Of a stretch of 64,000 nt of DNA, positions 35,285 through 43,581 are shown one piece after another. Numbering within the stretch: the stretch's first letter is position 1; each line of letters opens with the position of its first letter. Made by a program: the position numbers and the translations under genes. The notes under the pieces are model-generated. The model saw only the letters and a list, made by a program, of their open reading frames with translations. It did no database searches and was not told the origin of the DNA. Source of the stretch: an uncultured Muribaculaceae bacterium (GTDB lineage: Bacteria > Bacteroidota > Bacteroidia > Bacteroidales > Muribaculaceae); assembly GCA_944321865.1 (NCBI GenBank), contig CALUMZ010000004.1, positions 18,338 to 82,337 on the forward strand, given 5' to 3'.

Positions 35285-36190
35285 TTATGCAAACAGTTCT
35301 AATTGATATAAAGATTTTGGCTTAACCTCTTCCTGTATATCAAAATTGAACACCAATGCTTCTATTACCGATTTCCTATTTTCGAGTTTCCCGCCATTAT
35401 GGTAAAAATGCTCTTTTGTCATGACATTGAAACGGTTCCAATATCGAGCAAGCATTTCATTCGAGCGATAATCATTGTGATGCCATGTCGACAATATAAA
35501 TTTGGCCGAGGTATTAGACAAAGCATCAAACAAATATTTCTCATCTTGCTCCGTCCACCCATTATAATAATCAACATAACGCCCGAAATAAGGTGGGTCG
35601 CAATATATAATATCATCTTTACCGGCACTCGCTATTGTTTCCATAAAAGACATATTGACGAATTCCCAGTCATACCTGTTAATAATTCGCCTGACATGTT
35701 CTATCTGATTACATATCTTAGTAATATATGCCGGGGCAAAACGTTCGGGCTTCTTGCAAAACGGCACATTCCATTCCCCTTTGCGATTAAACCGCATCAT
35801 GCCATTGAACCCGGCACGCGAAAGGAATATGAAATCATACGAATCATATTCTTTATTAAAACGATCTCTTACCTCCCTGAAATGTACATAACCATCTTCC
35901 TCTGAGGAATCAAGTAACCTGTTCTCTTTTTCAAGATACAACCTCATGGAATGCGGAGTAATTTCTCCATTCTGTATACTTCTATAAAATTTAATTATAT
36001 GAGGATTAGTATCCCCGACAATATGCTTTCCATATATAGGGGAATTAAATCCGACAACTCCCGTGCCAAAAAAAGGTTCAATCCACCTTGCACCAAGATC
36101 TATGCCGGAACGAAGTATCAAATCATTTATCCAAGGTACAAGTTTTGTCTTGATACCTTGGGATTTTATAGGGGGGACTATAACAGCCAT
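35285..36190 (-). CDS. EcoRV-type adenine-N6 DNA methyltransferase
   Basis: 301 residues. A D12-class (Dam-like) m6A methyltransferase: the N-terminal VPPIKSQGIKTKLVP is almost the same as in M.EcoRV, followed by the SAM site EPFFGTGVVGFN (39-50), the internal FNRKGEWNVPFCKKP, the catalytic DPPY (CDPPYFGRYVDYYNGWTEQD) and STWHHNDYR. It should methylate adenine in GATATC, protecting the host. It lies two bases downstream of the restriction endonuclease gene in the same operon. Base composition is visibly more AT-rich than the genes on either side, consistent with recent acquisition. Confidence 0.93.
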   Translation of the reverse strand: MAVIVPPIKSQGIKTKLVPWINDLILRSGIDLGARWIEPFFGTGVVGFNSPIYGKHIVGDTNPHIIKFYRSIQNGEITPHSMRLYLEKENRLLDSSEEDGYVHFREVRDRFNKEYDSYDFIFLSRAGFNGMMRFNRKGEWNVPFCKKPERFAPAYITKICNQIEHVRRIINRYDWEFVNMSFMETIASAGKDDIIYCDPPYFGRYVDYYNGWTEQDEKYLFDALSNTSAKFILSTWHHNDYRSNEMLARYWNRFNVMTKEHFYHNGGKLENRKSVIEALVFNFDIQEEVKPKSLYQLELFA

Positions 36191-36192
36191 AA

Positions 36193-36993
36193 CTATTCCA
36201 ATTTCTTCAACAAATCTTGTTTGCTTGCCAAAAATTCCTTATATGTCGATAAATTTGTATAATTGGGTTTGCCAATACCTGCACTGCGAGCATCACCTGC
36301 ATTATAAAAATTCATCCAATAATCGTCAAAGACTTCTTCGCCAAGCAAGGCAAACGTACCATTCCCGTTAACTAAATTGTCCAACCCGATTACGCTCCCT
36401 ATATTGCGAGTATTTCCGCTTCCGGTACGATCGCTGGCTATTTTCCATTTGGGTTGCACAAAAAAAGTAAAATCCCTTATGACCGATTTTATTGCAGCAA
36501 GTTCACTGACTTTATATATGCTACCTTCATGTATGATTTCGGCACTTTGCTTGTACAAAATACCCAATATCAAGTGGCATTTATATTCGCCATAAGGATA
36601 ATCTGTATTTTTCTTTTTGTCTCTTTGCCTGAAATATCCCCAATACGAACCAAGTGTAAACCCACACGAACGGCTGTCGCTATAAAAACTTGACTTAAAA
36701 TCCAGTGCATATATATTCCCATCCGAATCTTTAAAAGTAATATCCGGATAAAAATTTTGTGCCGAAGGGAATTCCACAGTCATGCCATTCCTTGCCGCAA
36801 ACGAAATCAAGTGTGGCACAAGAATTATCTCTACAATCTTAGAAATTACTTTCGTGTCATTAGTGATTGAATATATATTTTTGTTCACATCGATGAATCC
36901 TTTTATAATCCACTCACCATCACTCGTTTCAAGTAATGACTTATATGATTTCACTTCCTCTGAAAGCAGTTCCAAGAAAAGTTCCTTATTCAT
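36193..36993 (-). CDS. EcoRV-type restriction endonuclease
   Basis: 266 residues. It is a clear relative of R.EcoRV: NKNIYSITNDTKVISKIVE matches the start of the EcoRV core, NFYPDITF supplies the first catalytic Asp (D84), LDFKSSF gives the Asp-x-Lys pair (D98, K100), FTLGSYWGYFRQ corresponds to the Q-loop region, and DRTGSGNTRNIGS matches the EcoRV recognition loop motif GSGNTxNIGS. The active site therefore looks complete and the expected specificity is GATATC, blunt cutting. Transcribed first, with the methyltransferase gene two bases downstream. A regulator (C protein) gene is not seen. AT-rich like its partner. Confidence 0.93.
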   Translation of the reverse strand: MNKELFLELLSEEVKSYKSLLETSDGEWIIKGFIDVNKNIYSITNDTKVISKIVEIILVPHLISFAARNGMTVEFPSAQNFYPDITFKDSDGNIYALDFKSSFYSDSRSCGFTLGSYWGYFRQRDKKKNTDYPYGEYKCHLILGILYKQSAEIIHEGSIYKVSELAAIKSVIRDFTFFVQPKWKIASDRTGSGNTRNIGSVIGLDNLVNGNGTFALLGEEVFDDYWMNFYNAGDARSAGIGKPNYTNLSTYKEFLASKQDLLKKLE

Positions 36994-37055
36994 ATCATTC
37001 TGCTATTGACATGTTGCAAAGTTAATCTAAATTATGAAAAAATCGACAATCATAA

Positions 37056-37063
37056 TATTTTTG
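37056..37063 (+). promoter_or_regulatory. -7 box for the ECF sigma operon
   Basis: TATTTTTG fits TAnnTTTG. It lies about 119 bases before the ATG at 37182, giving a leader that contains the inverted repeat at 37109-37147. No good -33 box was found. Confidence 0.45.
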
Positions 37064-37108
37064 CAGAGGCGGGTGCAACCTTTCGGGGACGGCGGAACAT
37101 CTAATGCA

Positions 37109-37147
37109 TGTAAACCGGTTCACACAAGGGTACAACCGCGGTTTACA
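37109..37147 (+). repeat. Inverted repeat in the leader of the sigma operon
   Basis: TGTAAACC (37109-37116) and GGTTTACA (37140-37147), with the inner GGTT/AACC extending the pairing. It could be an RNA hairpin in the 5' leader or a dimeric operator. Confidence 0.45.
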
Positions 37148-37181
37148 AGAAAACGAATAACATAATACAACCTACACTGAT

Positions 37182-38123
37182 ATGAAACACTCATTCTTGG
37201 CAGTAATTGCCGCACTCATCGCCATCACTCCGTTGGCCGGACGATCCGAAACTTCGTCCGTGGGAATTTCCCGCTCCGGCAACAAATTGGAAATTAACGC
37301 CAATAACAAGTCAATTAACATCTCGGTCGACTCCACCGGCACCGGGGCAATAGCCGTGGTCACCGTCAACGGGGACACGCTGGTATCGGCCGACGTGAAC
37401 AATCCGGTGGGACGCCTCAACGACACCTTGCTTGCAACTTCATCGTTCTACGCTTCAAGCCAAGACGACGACCAAGACCAATACGAGCAGCAGGAACTCG
37501 ACTATTATGAACATGCCCAACAGATGCAAATGCGCTCGCAACTCACCGCAATTGTGATTGTTGCCATAATATTCGGGGCAATAACGTTGATAGTGGTTGC
37601 GTGCCTTGTCATATACTACATGAACCGCCGACGCAGGCTCAGAGTGATAGAGAAGGCAATAGAAAACGGCTACCAACTCCCCGACAGTTTCTACTCGGGC
37701 AAGACCGGTATGCCCAAGTATGCCGCTCCGGAGGGACAACCGACATCGGCACCAAACGGCAATATGATGTCCGCATTCCAATACGCCAACGAGCATGAAA
37801 TGCGCCAAGGTGTTACGCTTGCCATAGTAGGATTGGGGCTTATTCTTTTCTTCGCCCTGCTTGGGGTGGATTTCCTTGCCGCACTGTCGGTTATTCCGTT
37901 CCTGTTCGGCTTGGCCAAAATATTTATTCCATATCTGCGCCGCAACAGAAGCAACCCACCAACACCGCCGATGCCAAACATTCCGCAACAACCGGGCCCC
38001 GAGCCGGCAGACAGCCGGCAACAACAGCCCGAAACCGGCAACACAACCACAATGCCGCCCGCATTCAATCATGGGGAGAATGCCGGCACCGACAGTGAAA
38101 ACAAAGACGGTGAAAACAAATAA
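37182..38123 (+). CDS. DUF6249-like membrane protein
   Basis: 313 residues. Signal-like start (MKHSFLAVIAALIAITPLAG), a short extracytoplasmic part with acidic Gln/Asp-rich sequence (about 85-110), a membrane helix (about 123-147) followed by a basic stop (MNRRRRLRVIEKAIENGYQL), then two more membrane helices (about 205-245) and a low-complexity Pro/Gln/Asn-rich tail. The IEKAIENGYxLPD segment is characteristic of the DUF6249 group. It lies 17 bases before an ECF sigma factor, so it may be part of a membrane-sensing unit regulating that sigma factor (inference). Confidence 0.75.
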   Translation: MKHSFLAVIAALIAITPLAGRSETSSVGISRSGNKLEINANNKSINISVDSTGTGAIAVVTVNGDTLVSADVNNPVGRLNDTLLATSSFYASSQDDDQDQYEQQELDYYEHAQQMQMRSQLTAIVIVAIIFGAITLIVVACLVIYYMNRRRRLRVIEKAIENGYQLPDSFYSGKTGMPKYAAPEGQPTSAPNGNMMSAFQYANEHEMRQGVTLAIVGLGLILFFALLGVDFLAALSVIPFLFGLAKIFIPYLRRNRSNPPTPPMPNIPQQPGPEPADSRQQQPETGNTTTMPPAFNHGENAGTDSENKDGENK

Positions 38124-38140
38124 CACTCACCCATTGCCTG

Positions 38141-38671
38141 ATGCTTTCGAGGGTCGAAGAAATAAAATTGATAGCCCGATGTGCCCTTGCCGACAACAGG
38201 GACGCATTCGGGCAATTGGTCGAAGCGTATCGTTCCGACGTGACACGTTTCCTGCTCAACCTGACAATGGGCGATGATGCCCTGAGCGACGACCTCGCCC
38301 AAGAAACCTTCATAAAGGCCTACTTAGGCATACGCAGCTTCAAGGGGATTTCACGACTGCGCACATGGCTATACCGCATTGCCTACAACGAATACTACTC
38401 ATGGCTCAGGAAACGGCATGAGGAGCGGCTCGACGACGACAACGGTATAAATGATACCGCAGAAGCACCGACAAGCGAAGAACTGGCCGGAACAAAAATC
38501 GATGTACAAACGGCCATGCAATCACTGTCACGGCAGCAACGTGCCGTGGTGACACTGTTTTACATCGAAGACCTGCCGATAAAGAAAATATCTGAAATAA
38601 CCGGAATGCCGACGGGCACCGTGAAGTCGCACCTGAGCCGTGCGAAAGTCAAACTGGCACAATTGCTTTAA
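38141..38671 (+). CDS. ECF-type RNA polymerase sigma factor
   Basis: 176 residues. Region 2 is visible as AFGQLVEAYRSDVTRFLLNL through DDLAQETFIKAYLGIRSFKG and LRTWLYRIAYNEYYSWLR, and region 4 as LSRQQRAVVTLFYIEDLPIK then MPTGTVKSHLSRAK, with a short acidic linker between. This is the minimal ECF layout. The gene is sandwiched between two membrane-protein genes, with 14 bases to the downstream small membrane protein, which is the likely anti-sigma or sensor. Target promoters are unknown. Confidence 0.92.
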   Translation: MLSRVEEIKLIARCALADNRDAFGQLVEAYRSDVTRFLLNLTMGDDALSDDLAQETFIKAYLGIRSFKGISRLRTWLYRIAYNEYYSWLRKRHEERLDDDNGINDTAEAPTSEELAGTKIDVQTAMQSLSRQQRAVVTLFYIEDLPIKKISEITGMPTGTVKSHLSRAKVKLAQLL

Positions 38672-38685
38672 AACCTTTTTTATTT

Positions 38686-39009
38686 ATGACACAACGAGAC
38701 GAAACCGACCTGAAAATAAGCAAGTTGCTTAAAGAGCAACAAGCCATGCCGCACAACAACGAATGGTTTACACGCAAAGTGCTCAACCGCCTGCCTCCGC
38801 GTTACGTTGTCGCCGGCAAATGGATTCCGGTAGCTACCTGCGCCGCATGCCTGTTGGCTTGCCTTGCCGGCTGGGCCATGTTCATATTCACGCGCACACC
38901 CGGCGTTATACTCGTGAGGGATGTCGTAGGGGTTGCAATATTGCTTGCATCTACAACAGCGGTGCTTTACCGGATGCTGCGAAGCATTCTACAAATCAGC
39001 GAAGCATGA
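38686..39009 (+). CDS. Small membrane protein, putative anti-sigma factor
   Basis: 107 residues. A soluble N-terminal part of about 45 residues (ISKLLKEQQAMPHNNEWFTR, VLNRLPPR) followed by two hydrophobic helices (about 47-67 and 73-95). The NEWFTRKVLNRLP motif is common in Bacteroidetes membrane proteins encoded immediately after ECF sigma genes. An anti-sigma role is inferred from position and topology; the classical zinc anti-sigma motif is absent. Its stop lies inside the end of the convergent RluA gene (21-base tail-to-tail overlap). Confidence 0.7.
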   Translation: MTQRDETDLKISKLLKEQQAMPHNNEWFTRKVLNRLPPRYVVAGKWIPVATCAACLLACLAGWAMFIFTRTPGVILVRDVVGVAILLASTTAVLYRMLRSILQISEA

Positions 39010-40647
39010 TGGCAGGTCGCTATGCAGCACCACCGGCCGGCCGGTGTGCGGATGCACAAACTCCAGTCTCTCGGCATGCAAGTGAAGCCTGTCGCCCCCA
39101 TACAACCTCCTGCCATACAATCGATCGCCCACAATAGGCGTTCCAAGCCCCAACCGGTGTGCAGCATGGACACGCAACTGATGCGTGCGGCCTGTCAACG
39201 GATAAAATCGCACAAGGGCGCGATTAAGGCCGGGATAACGCTTTACCACATCATAGCGTGTGACAGCTTCATATCCGCCCGCCTCGTCGACCACCTGCAT
39301 GGGACGATGTTCGTAATCGGGGCGCAAAGGCAGATTTATAATTCCGCTGTCAGTTGTGGGAATACCGTCGAGCAGAGCCATATACTGCTTCGACACAAGC
39401 CTGCCGGCAAACATTGCCTGCAACCGTTTGTGAGTTTCCTTATCTCGGGCAAACACCACTATCCCCGATGTGTCCATGTCGAGCCTGTGCACCACTACGG
39501 GCCCTTCCAACATGGTGTACCGCTCCTGTAACATATCCAGCAACGATTTGCCGCAACTGCGTCCGGGGACAGTAGGGACTCCTGCCGGTTTGTCGACGGC
39601 TATAATCCACTTGTCTTCATAAATCACATTTAAATCTTCCACTCCTGCCTGCGACAAATAAGGGAGATCTATGCAGTCCATATCAAGCCCTTGGAGCATG
39701 AAATTTAATATAGGCAGGCACTTGCTGCGGCAGGCAGTATAAAACATTCCGTCGTGGCGCACGTGGCTGCCATGCGAGCTGCCATACCAAAACTCGGCAA
39801 TCGCCAATGGCCTCAGACTATTAAGATAGGCATATTGCAGCAACCGCGGGGCGGCACACTCCCCTGCACCGGCGGGCGGTATGCGCTGCGGCGTTCCGGC
39901 AAATATTTCAAGCAAGTCACGCCTTTCGCCCCGGGCATTAAGCATCGAGAATCGGGAAAATATCCACCGCTGCAAAGCCTCCGAACGCCGATGCCGCTCA
40001 GCCTTCAAGTCGGCAAGTCGTGTCTCGATTGCCGCAAGTTCCTGCCGTGCAGCTTCAATCTTCTCGTCCCACGCCTTGCGCAATCGGCGCAACTCGGCTT
40101 TCTGATGTTGGCTCTCACGTATCAATGCCGAAGTGTCGGCACATGACCGCTCGGCACGTGCTGCATCGCGCCGGCGCTTTGCTGCAGCCATGAATTGGCG
40201 GTACCGCTCTATTTCGGAGCTTGCCGCTCGCGACACCCCTTCGGCCATGCTGCGTGCTGCGGCAAGTTCATCTCCATGCTCGATTGCTTCGATTTCATGG
40301 TTTATGCACGATATTTCGCGTTCTTCGCGCTTGAAATATCCGGCGGCGTCGAGCAAGTCGAACACCGGCGGCACAAAATACCCTGCCTCCGACCGTGGCA
40401 ACTCAATCGACCCCGAATAAGCCGCAAGAAACGCACATTCCCCCTTGCCGGCAGCCACCACAAGCACGCCAAGCATCTTCCCTTGGCTGAAGATTTCGTC
40501 AAGCACCGGCTCAGACTCTATATGCCGCCTCACTTGCCGGGCTGCGGCAAGTGCAAGCGGGTGTGGCTCGTAATTAAACGGCGAATTAAGCCGCTCGGGC
40601 ACAGCCATACTCGATATATCTATATCAAAAAAGTGAAGACATTCCAT
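38989..40647 (-). CDS. RluA family pseudouridine synthase with long N-terminal coiled coil
   Basis: 552 residues. The C-terminal 220 residues are an RluA-type pseudouridine synthase: IIAVDKPAGVPTVPGRS, the catalytic VHRLDMDTSGIVVFA, SKQYMALLDG, and LTGRTHQLRVHAAH with IVGDRLYG. The first 330 residues are unusual for RluA: a domain around 1-100 with ILVVAAGKGECAFLAAYSGS-like text, then a long Arg/Glu/Ala-rich coiled coil (about 130-225). Related long forms exist in Bacteroidetes. It should modify uridines in rRNA or tRNA in the cytoplasm; the target cannot be read. The 3' end overlaps the anti-sigma-like gene on the opposite strand by 21 bases. Confidence 0.9.
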   Translation of the reverse strand: MECLHFFDIDISSMAVPERLNSPFNYEPHPLALAAARQVRRHIESEPVLDEIFSQGKMLGVLVVAAGKGECAFLAAYSGSIELPRSEAGYFVPPVFDLLDAAGYFKREEREISCINHEIEAIEHGDELAAARSMAEGVSRAASSEIERYRQFMAAAKRRRDAARAERSCADTSALIRESQHQKAELRRLRKAWDEKIEAARQELAAIETRLADLKAERHRRSEALQRWIFSRFSMLNARGERRDLLEIFAGTPQRIPPAGAGECAAPRLLQYAYLNSLRPLAIAEFWYGSSHGSHVRHDGMFYTACRSKCLPILNFMLQGLDMDCIDLPYLSQAGVEDLNVIYEDKWIIAVDKPAGVPTVPGRSCGKSLLDMLQERYTMLEGPVVVHRLDMDTSGIVVFARDKETHKRLQAMFAGRLVSKQYMALLDGIPTTDSGIINLPLRPDYEHRPMQVVDEAGGYEAVTRYDVVKRYPGLNRALVRFYPLTGRTHQLRVHAAHRLGLGTPIVGDRLYGRRLYGGDRLHLHAERLEFVHPHTGRPVVLHSDLPSCFADL

Positions 40648-40667
40648 AATTTACCGACAAAAGTAAT

Positions 40668-40675
40668 TATTTTTG
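40668..40675 (+). promoter_or_regulatory. -7 box for the 40719 gene
   Basis: TATTTTTG fits TAnnTTTG and lies between the divergent RluA gene and the small ORF starting at 40719. No clear -33 element. Confidence 0.4.
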
Positions 40676-40718
40676 CATGAGCATGAAAGATAATGTTTAA
40701 CCCCATCTACACTTGAGC

Positions 40719-41054
40719 ATGGATTTCCACATAGTGACAGCCTCACACGAGGATTTGGAGACATGGGCCACCGTTGAAGCCGGAATCGATGGTTACGGAC
40801 AACTCGTTGTACGCTACACCCACTACCACTACGACCAAAGCAAGAGCCACGTCAGTGCCTCCATCGACAAGGGAGACACCGCCACACTTGCCCGGCAGCT
40901 TGAGGTTGACCCCGACGGAATTATCGACGTATTAATCGACGAATACGAAGACGCGTTCCCTTTCAACCCGTCGGAAGTGGAAACCATATTCCAAGACATT
41001 CTTGAAAAAATCCTCGATTATGGCGTACATTACCGCCTGAATGACCACCGATGA
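40719..41054 (+). CDS. Small acidic hypothetical protein
   Basis: 111 residues from the ATG at 40719 (a TTG two codons upstream is possible). No signal or membrane segment. It reads as a compact alpha/beta protein: MDFHIVTASHEDLETWATVE, a Tyr/His-rich strand (VVRYTHYHYDQ), then an acidic helical half (LARQLEVDPDGIIDVLIDEY, FQDILEKILDYGVHYRLNDH). I do not recognise the family. It is in the same direction as tcdA, 98 bases upstream, but a separate promoter for tcdA is possible. Confidence 0.65.
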   Translation: MDFHIVTASHEDLETWATVEAGIDGYGQLVVRYTHYHYDQSKSHVSASIDKGDTATLARQLEVDPDGIIDVLIDEYEDAFPFNPSEVETIFQDILEKILDYGVHYRLNDHR

Positions 41055-41152
41055 CAGATTATCACAACAAGATTGTGAACATTGCACGGTACTGTGTCGC
41101 AGAAATTTTGTAACTTCGTGGGGTGGAAACATAACGCCCGCCACTCTTTGTG

Positions 41153-41875
41153 ATGCAAGACTGGGAAGAACGCACATACCGGCTGATGGGAGACAAGGCT
41201 GCCGAGGCCCTTGCCCGGGCTCATGTGATGATAGTGGGCGTGGGTGGTGTGGGTGCGTATGCCGCCGAGATGATTGCCCGTGCAGGCATAGGGCACATAA
41301 CCATTGTTGACGGCGACACCGTAAACTGCACCAATATCAACCGCCAATTGCCGGCTTTGCATTCAACCGTGGGACTTGACAAGGTGGCCGTAATGCAACG
41401 CCGCATCGCCGACATCAACCCCCGGGCCGACATCGAAGCCTTGAAGCAGTTTGTCACTGCCGACTCGGCGGGAGAGCTGATTGACACGGCGAAGCCCGAC
41501 TTTGTAATCGATGCCATCGATTCGGTCGCACCAAAAGTGGCTTTGATAAAGCATTGCATCGACAACGGTGTGGGCATAATTTCGTCGATGGGGGCAGGCG
41601 GAAGGTTCGACCCGGCGGCGATAAGATATGCCGACATATCACAAACCCGCAACGACGGACTGGCACGCGTGGTGAGGACACGGCTGAAGAAGATGGGCAT
41701 ACACAAGGGGCTGCCGGTGGTGTGGAGCGAGGAACTCCCCAGCGAGTCGGCATTGGTGCATACCGATGAAATCCCCTGCAAGCGTTCAAGCTACGGCACG
41801 GTGAGCTACATGCCCTGCATGTTTGGCTGCATGCTTGCCGCATACGCCATCAACAAACTACGGACAACAAGATGA
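41153..41875 (+). CDS. tcdA: tRNA threonylcarbamoyladenosine dehydratase (TcdA/CsdL)
   Basis: 240 residues. An E1-like/ThiF-fold enzyme: the opening [20 protein letters not shown], the nucleotide loop [37 protein letters not shown], the [13 protein letters not shown] helix and the TcdA-specific [20 protein letters not shown]. It cyclises t6A37 to ct6A in tRNAs that read ANN codons, using ATP (EC 6.1.-.-). A GTG one codon upstream is an alternative start. Its TGA overlaps the start of the ABC ATPase gene (ATGA), so the two and the following NigD-like gene are translationally coupled. Confidence 0.93.
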   Translation: MQDWEERTYRLMGDKAAEALARAHVMIVGVGGVGAYAAEMIARAGIGHITIVDGDTVNCTNINRQLPALHSTVGLDKVAVMQRRIADINPRADIEALKQFVTADSAGELIDTAKPDFVIDAIDSVAPKVALIKHCIDNGVGIISSMGAGGRFDPAAIRYADISQTRNDGLARVVRTRLKKMGIHKGLPVVWSEELPSESALVHTDEIPCKRSSYGTVSYMPCMFGCMLAAYAINKLRTTR

Positions 41876-42540
41876 TTAAAGCAACAAACATAAATAAATT
41901 CTTCGGACCGCTGCACGTGCTTTGCGACGTGTCACTGACTGTGGGACGCAAAGAGATTGTGTCGATAATCGGGCGCAGTGGAGCCGGGAAAACCACCCTG
42001 CTGCAAGTGCTTGGCACACTCGACACACCCGACAGCGGAATGGTTGAATATGACGGACAAGACGTGCTGCGGCTCAAAGAGCGCGACCTTGCACGGTTCC
42101 GCAACCGCAACATAGGATTTGTGTTCCAGTTCCACCAACTGCTGCCCGAATTTACGGCATTGGAGAACGTAATGATACCGGCCATCATCGGTGGCGACAA
42201 GCAAAGCGATGCTCGCAACCGGGCCGGGGAATTGCTCGGCTACATGGGACTTGCCGACCGCACCGACCACAAGCCCGCCCAGTTGTCGGGAGGCGAACGC
42301 CAGCGTGTGGCCGTTGCCCGGGCGTTGGTCAACCGCCCTGCCGTGGTGTTTGCCGACGAACCATCGGGAAGCCTCGACAGCGAAAACAAGGCCGAATTGC
42401 ACCGCCTCTTCTTCCGCCTGCGCGACGAACTTGGGCAGACTTTCGTAATAGTCACCCACGACGAAACTCTTGCCGCCGGAGCCGACAGGACAATACGCAT
42501 GAACGATGGCAAAATAGTCACAAGCACGACTGCAATATGA
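41872..42540 (+). CDS. LolD-like ABC transporter ATPase
   Basis: 222 residues, a single ABC ATPase domain: Walker [10 protein letters not shown] (about 35-43), Q-loop [18 protein letters not shown], signature [15 protein letters not shown], Walker [14 protein letters not shown] and the H-loop VTHDE. The pattern [19 protein letters not shown] and GSLDSENK place it in the LolD/MacB group, which powers lipoprotein release from the inner membrane or related extrusion. No LolC/E-type membrane partner is adjacent in this window. It overlaps tcdA by four bases and the NigD-like gene by four bases. Confidence 0.9.
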   Translation: MIKATNINKFFGPLHVLCDVSLTVGRKEIVSIIGRSGAGKTTLLQVLGTLDTPDSGMVEYDGQDVLRLKERDLARFRNRNIGFVFQFHQLLPEFTALENVMIPAIIGGDKQSDARNRAGELLGYMGLADRTDHKPAQLSGGERQRVAVARALVNRPAVVFADEPSGSLDSENKAELHRLFFRLRDELGQTFVIVTHDETLAAGADRTIRMNDGKIVTSTTAI

Positions 42541-43217
42541 AGAAACTCCTGTCACACATATTATTACCGGCAGTCATAGCCTTGGTCGTATCGGCAATGA
42601 CATCGTGCGGCGACGATGAATATTACGAATATGGCAACTCAAGTTTCGACATGGTGACGTATGCCGGAAATGGAACTGCAGGAGACTCCTATATAAACTA
42701 TCCCGTCAACGACATAGCTCCCGTGACACTCATCGATGCCGCAACAAATGCCTCGTCGGCCGGACTGAAGAGCGGAACACGCCTGCTGCTCAACTATGCC
42801 GTCAACAGCCGTAACAGTGATGGCTCACTCAACATCACGGCAAAAAGCTACACCAAGGCAATCACCGACACACTGCGGTATGTGCCCGGCACCACCCCCA
42901 TTCCCATGGATTCGGTGAGCCTCAACAGCATTTGGCGCACCGGCCGATACATCAATATTTACTGCCGTGTGAAATATACCGAGACGGCACGGGTGATGGC
43001 ACTCGTTGCCGACTATCGGACAATACGCAACGACACCGTGCATTGCTACCTGATGCACAACATGATGGATGCCACGGCATACTTCTGGAGACGCTGCTAT
43101 GCGTCATACGACATAAGTTCGGTATGGAATTTGCAATCTTGCAAAACAGTGCGCATTCACATCGACGACGTGAATTATCCCGAACGCCGGTACTACGATT
43201 TCACAAAGACAAATTAA
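42537..43217 (+). CDS. NigD-like lipoprotein
   Basis: 226 residues with a lipoprotein signal ending in Met-Thr-Ser-Cys-Gly (Cys about residue 24). The mature part follows the NigD-like family of Bacteroidetes: an N-terminal beta domain with [11 protein letters not shown] and [16 protein letters not shown], and a second Ig-like half ending in [10 protein letters not shown]. The family was named after a Prevotella nigrescin-associated gene; the function is unknown, although an envelope or bacteriocin-related role has been proposed. Translation is coupled to the upstream ABC ATPase through an ATGA overlap. Confidence 0.8.
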   Translation: MKKLLSHILLPAVIALVVSAMTSCGDDEYYEYGNSSFDMVTYAGNGTAGDSYINYPVNDIAPVTLIDAATNASSAGLKSGTRLLLNYAVNSRNSDGSLNITAKSYTKAITDTLRYVPGTTPIPMDSVSLNSIWRTGRYINIYCRVKYTETARVMALVADYRTIRNDTVHCYLMHNMMDATAYFWRRCYASYDISSVWNLQSCKTVRIHIDDVNYPERRYYDFTKTN

Positions 43218-43243
43218 ACAACACAAAAAAAACATATACAACT

Positions 43244-43564
43244 ATGTCACAAGAAAAGAAAGAAATAAAAATCGAGATTTCGCCCGAAGTGGCACAAGGG
43301 AAATATGCCAACCTCGCCGTGATAAGCCACGGCCCGGCAGAGTTCTTCTTCGACATGATATGCCTCACCCCCAACACGCCGCAAGCCAAGGTACAGAGCC
43401 GCATAATCATGACTCCGGAAAATGCAAAGCAACTGCTGTTTGCCTTGCAGGACAATATAAACAAATATGAGAAAAATTTTGGAACAATCGTACCACGCGT
43501 TCCCGGCAACGGCAACCAAGGCGGAAACGTTCCTCCATTCATGGGTCCCAACGGACAAGCATAA
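43244..43564 (+). CDS. DUF3467 family protein
   Basis: 106 residues. The frame is open far upstream inside the NigD-like gene, but the ATG at 43244 fits the family start. [40 protein letters not shown], then [21 protein letters not shown] and a Gly/Asn/Pro-rich tail are typical of DUF3467, a small Bacteroidetes/cyanobacterial family of unknown function with a beta-sandwich-like core. Cytoplasmic. It lies 26 bases after the NigD-like gene and 17 bases before cysS, probably in one transcript. Confidence 0.9.
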   Translation: MSQEKKEIKIEISPEVAQGKYANLAVISHGPAEFFFDMICLTPNTPQAKVQSRIIMTPENAKQLLFALQDNINKYEKNFGTIVPRVPGNGNQGGNVPPFMGPNGQA

Positions 43565-43581
43565 AACCGACACACACTATT

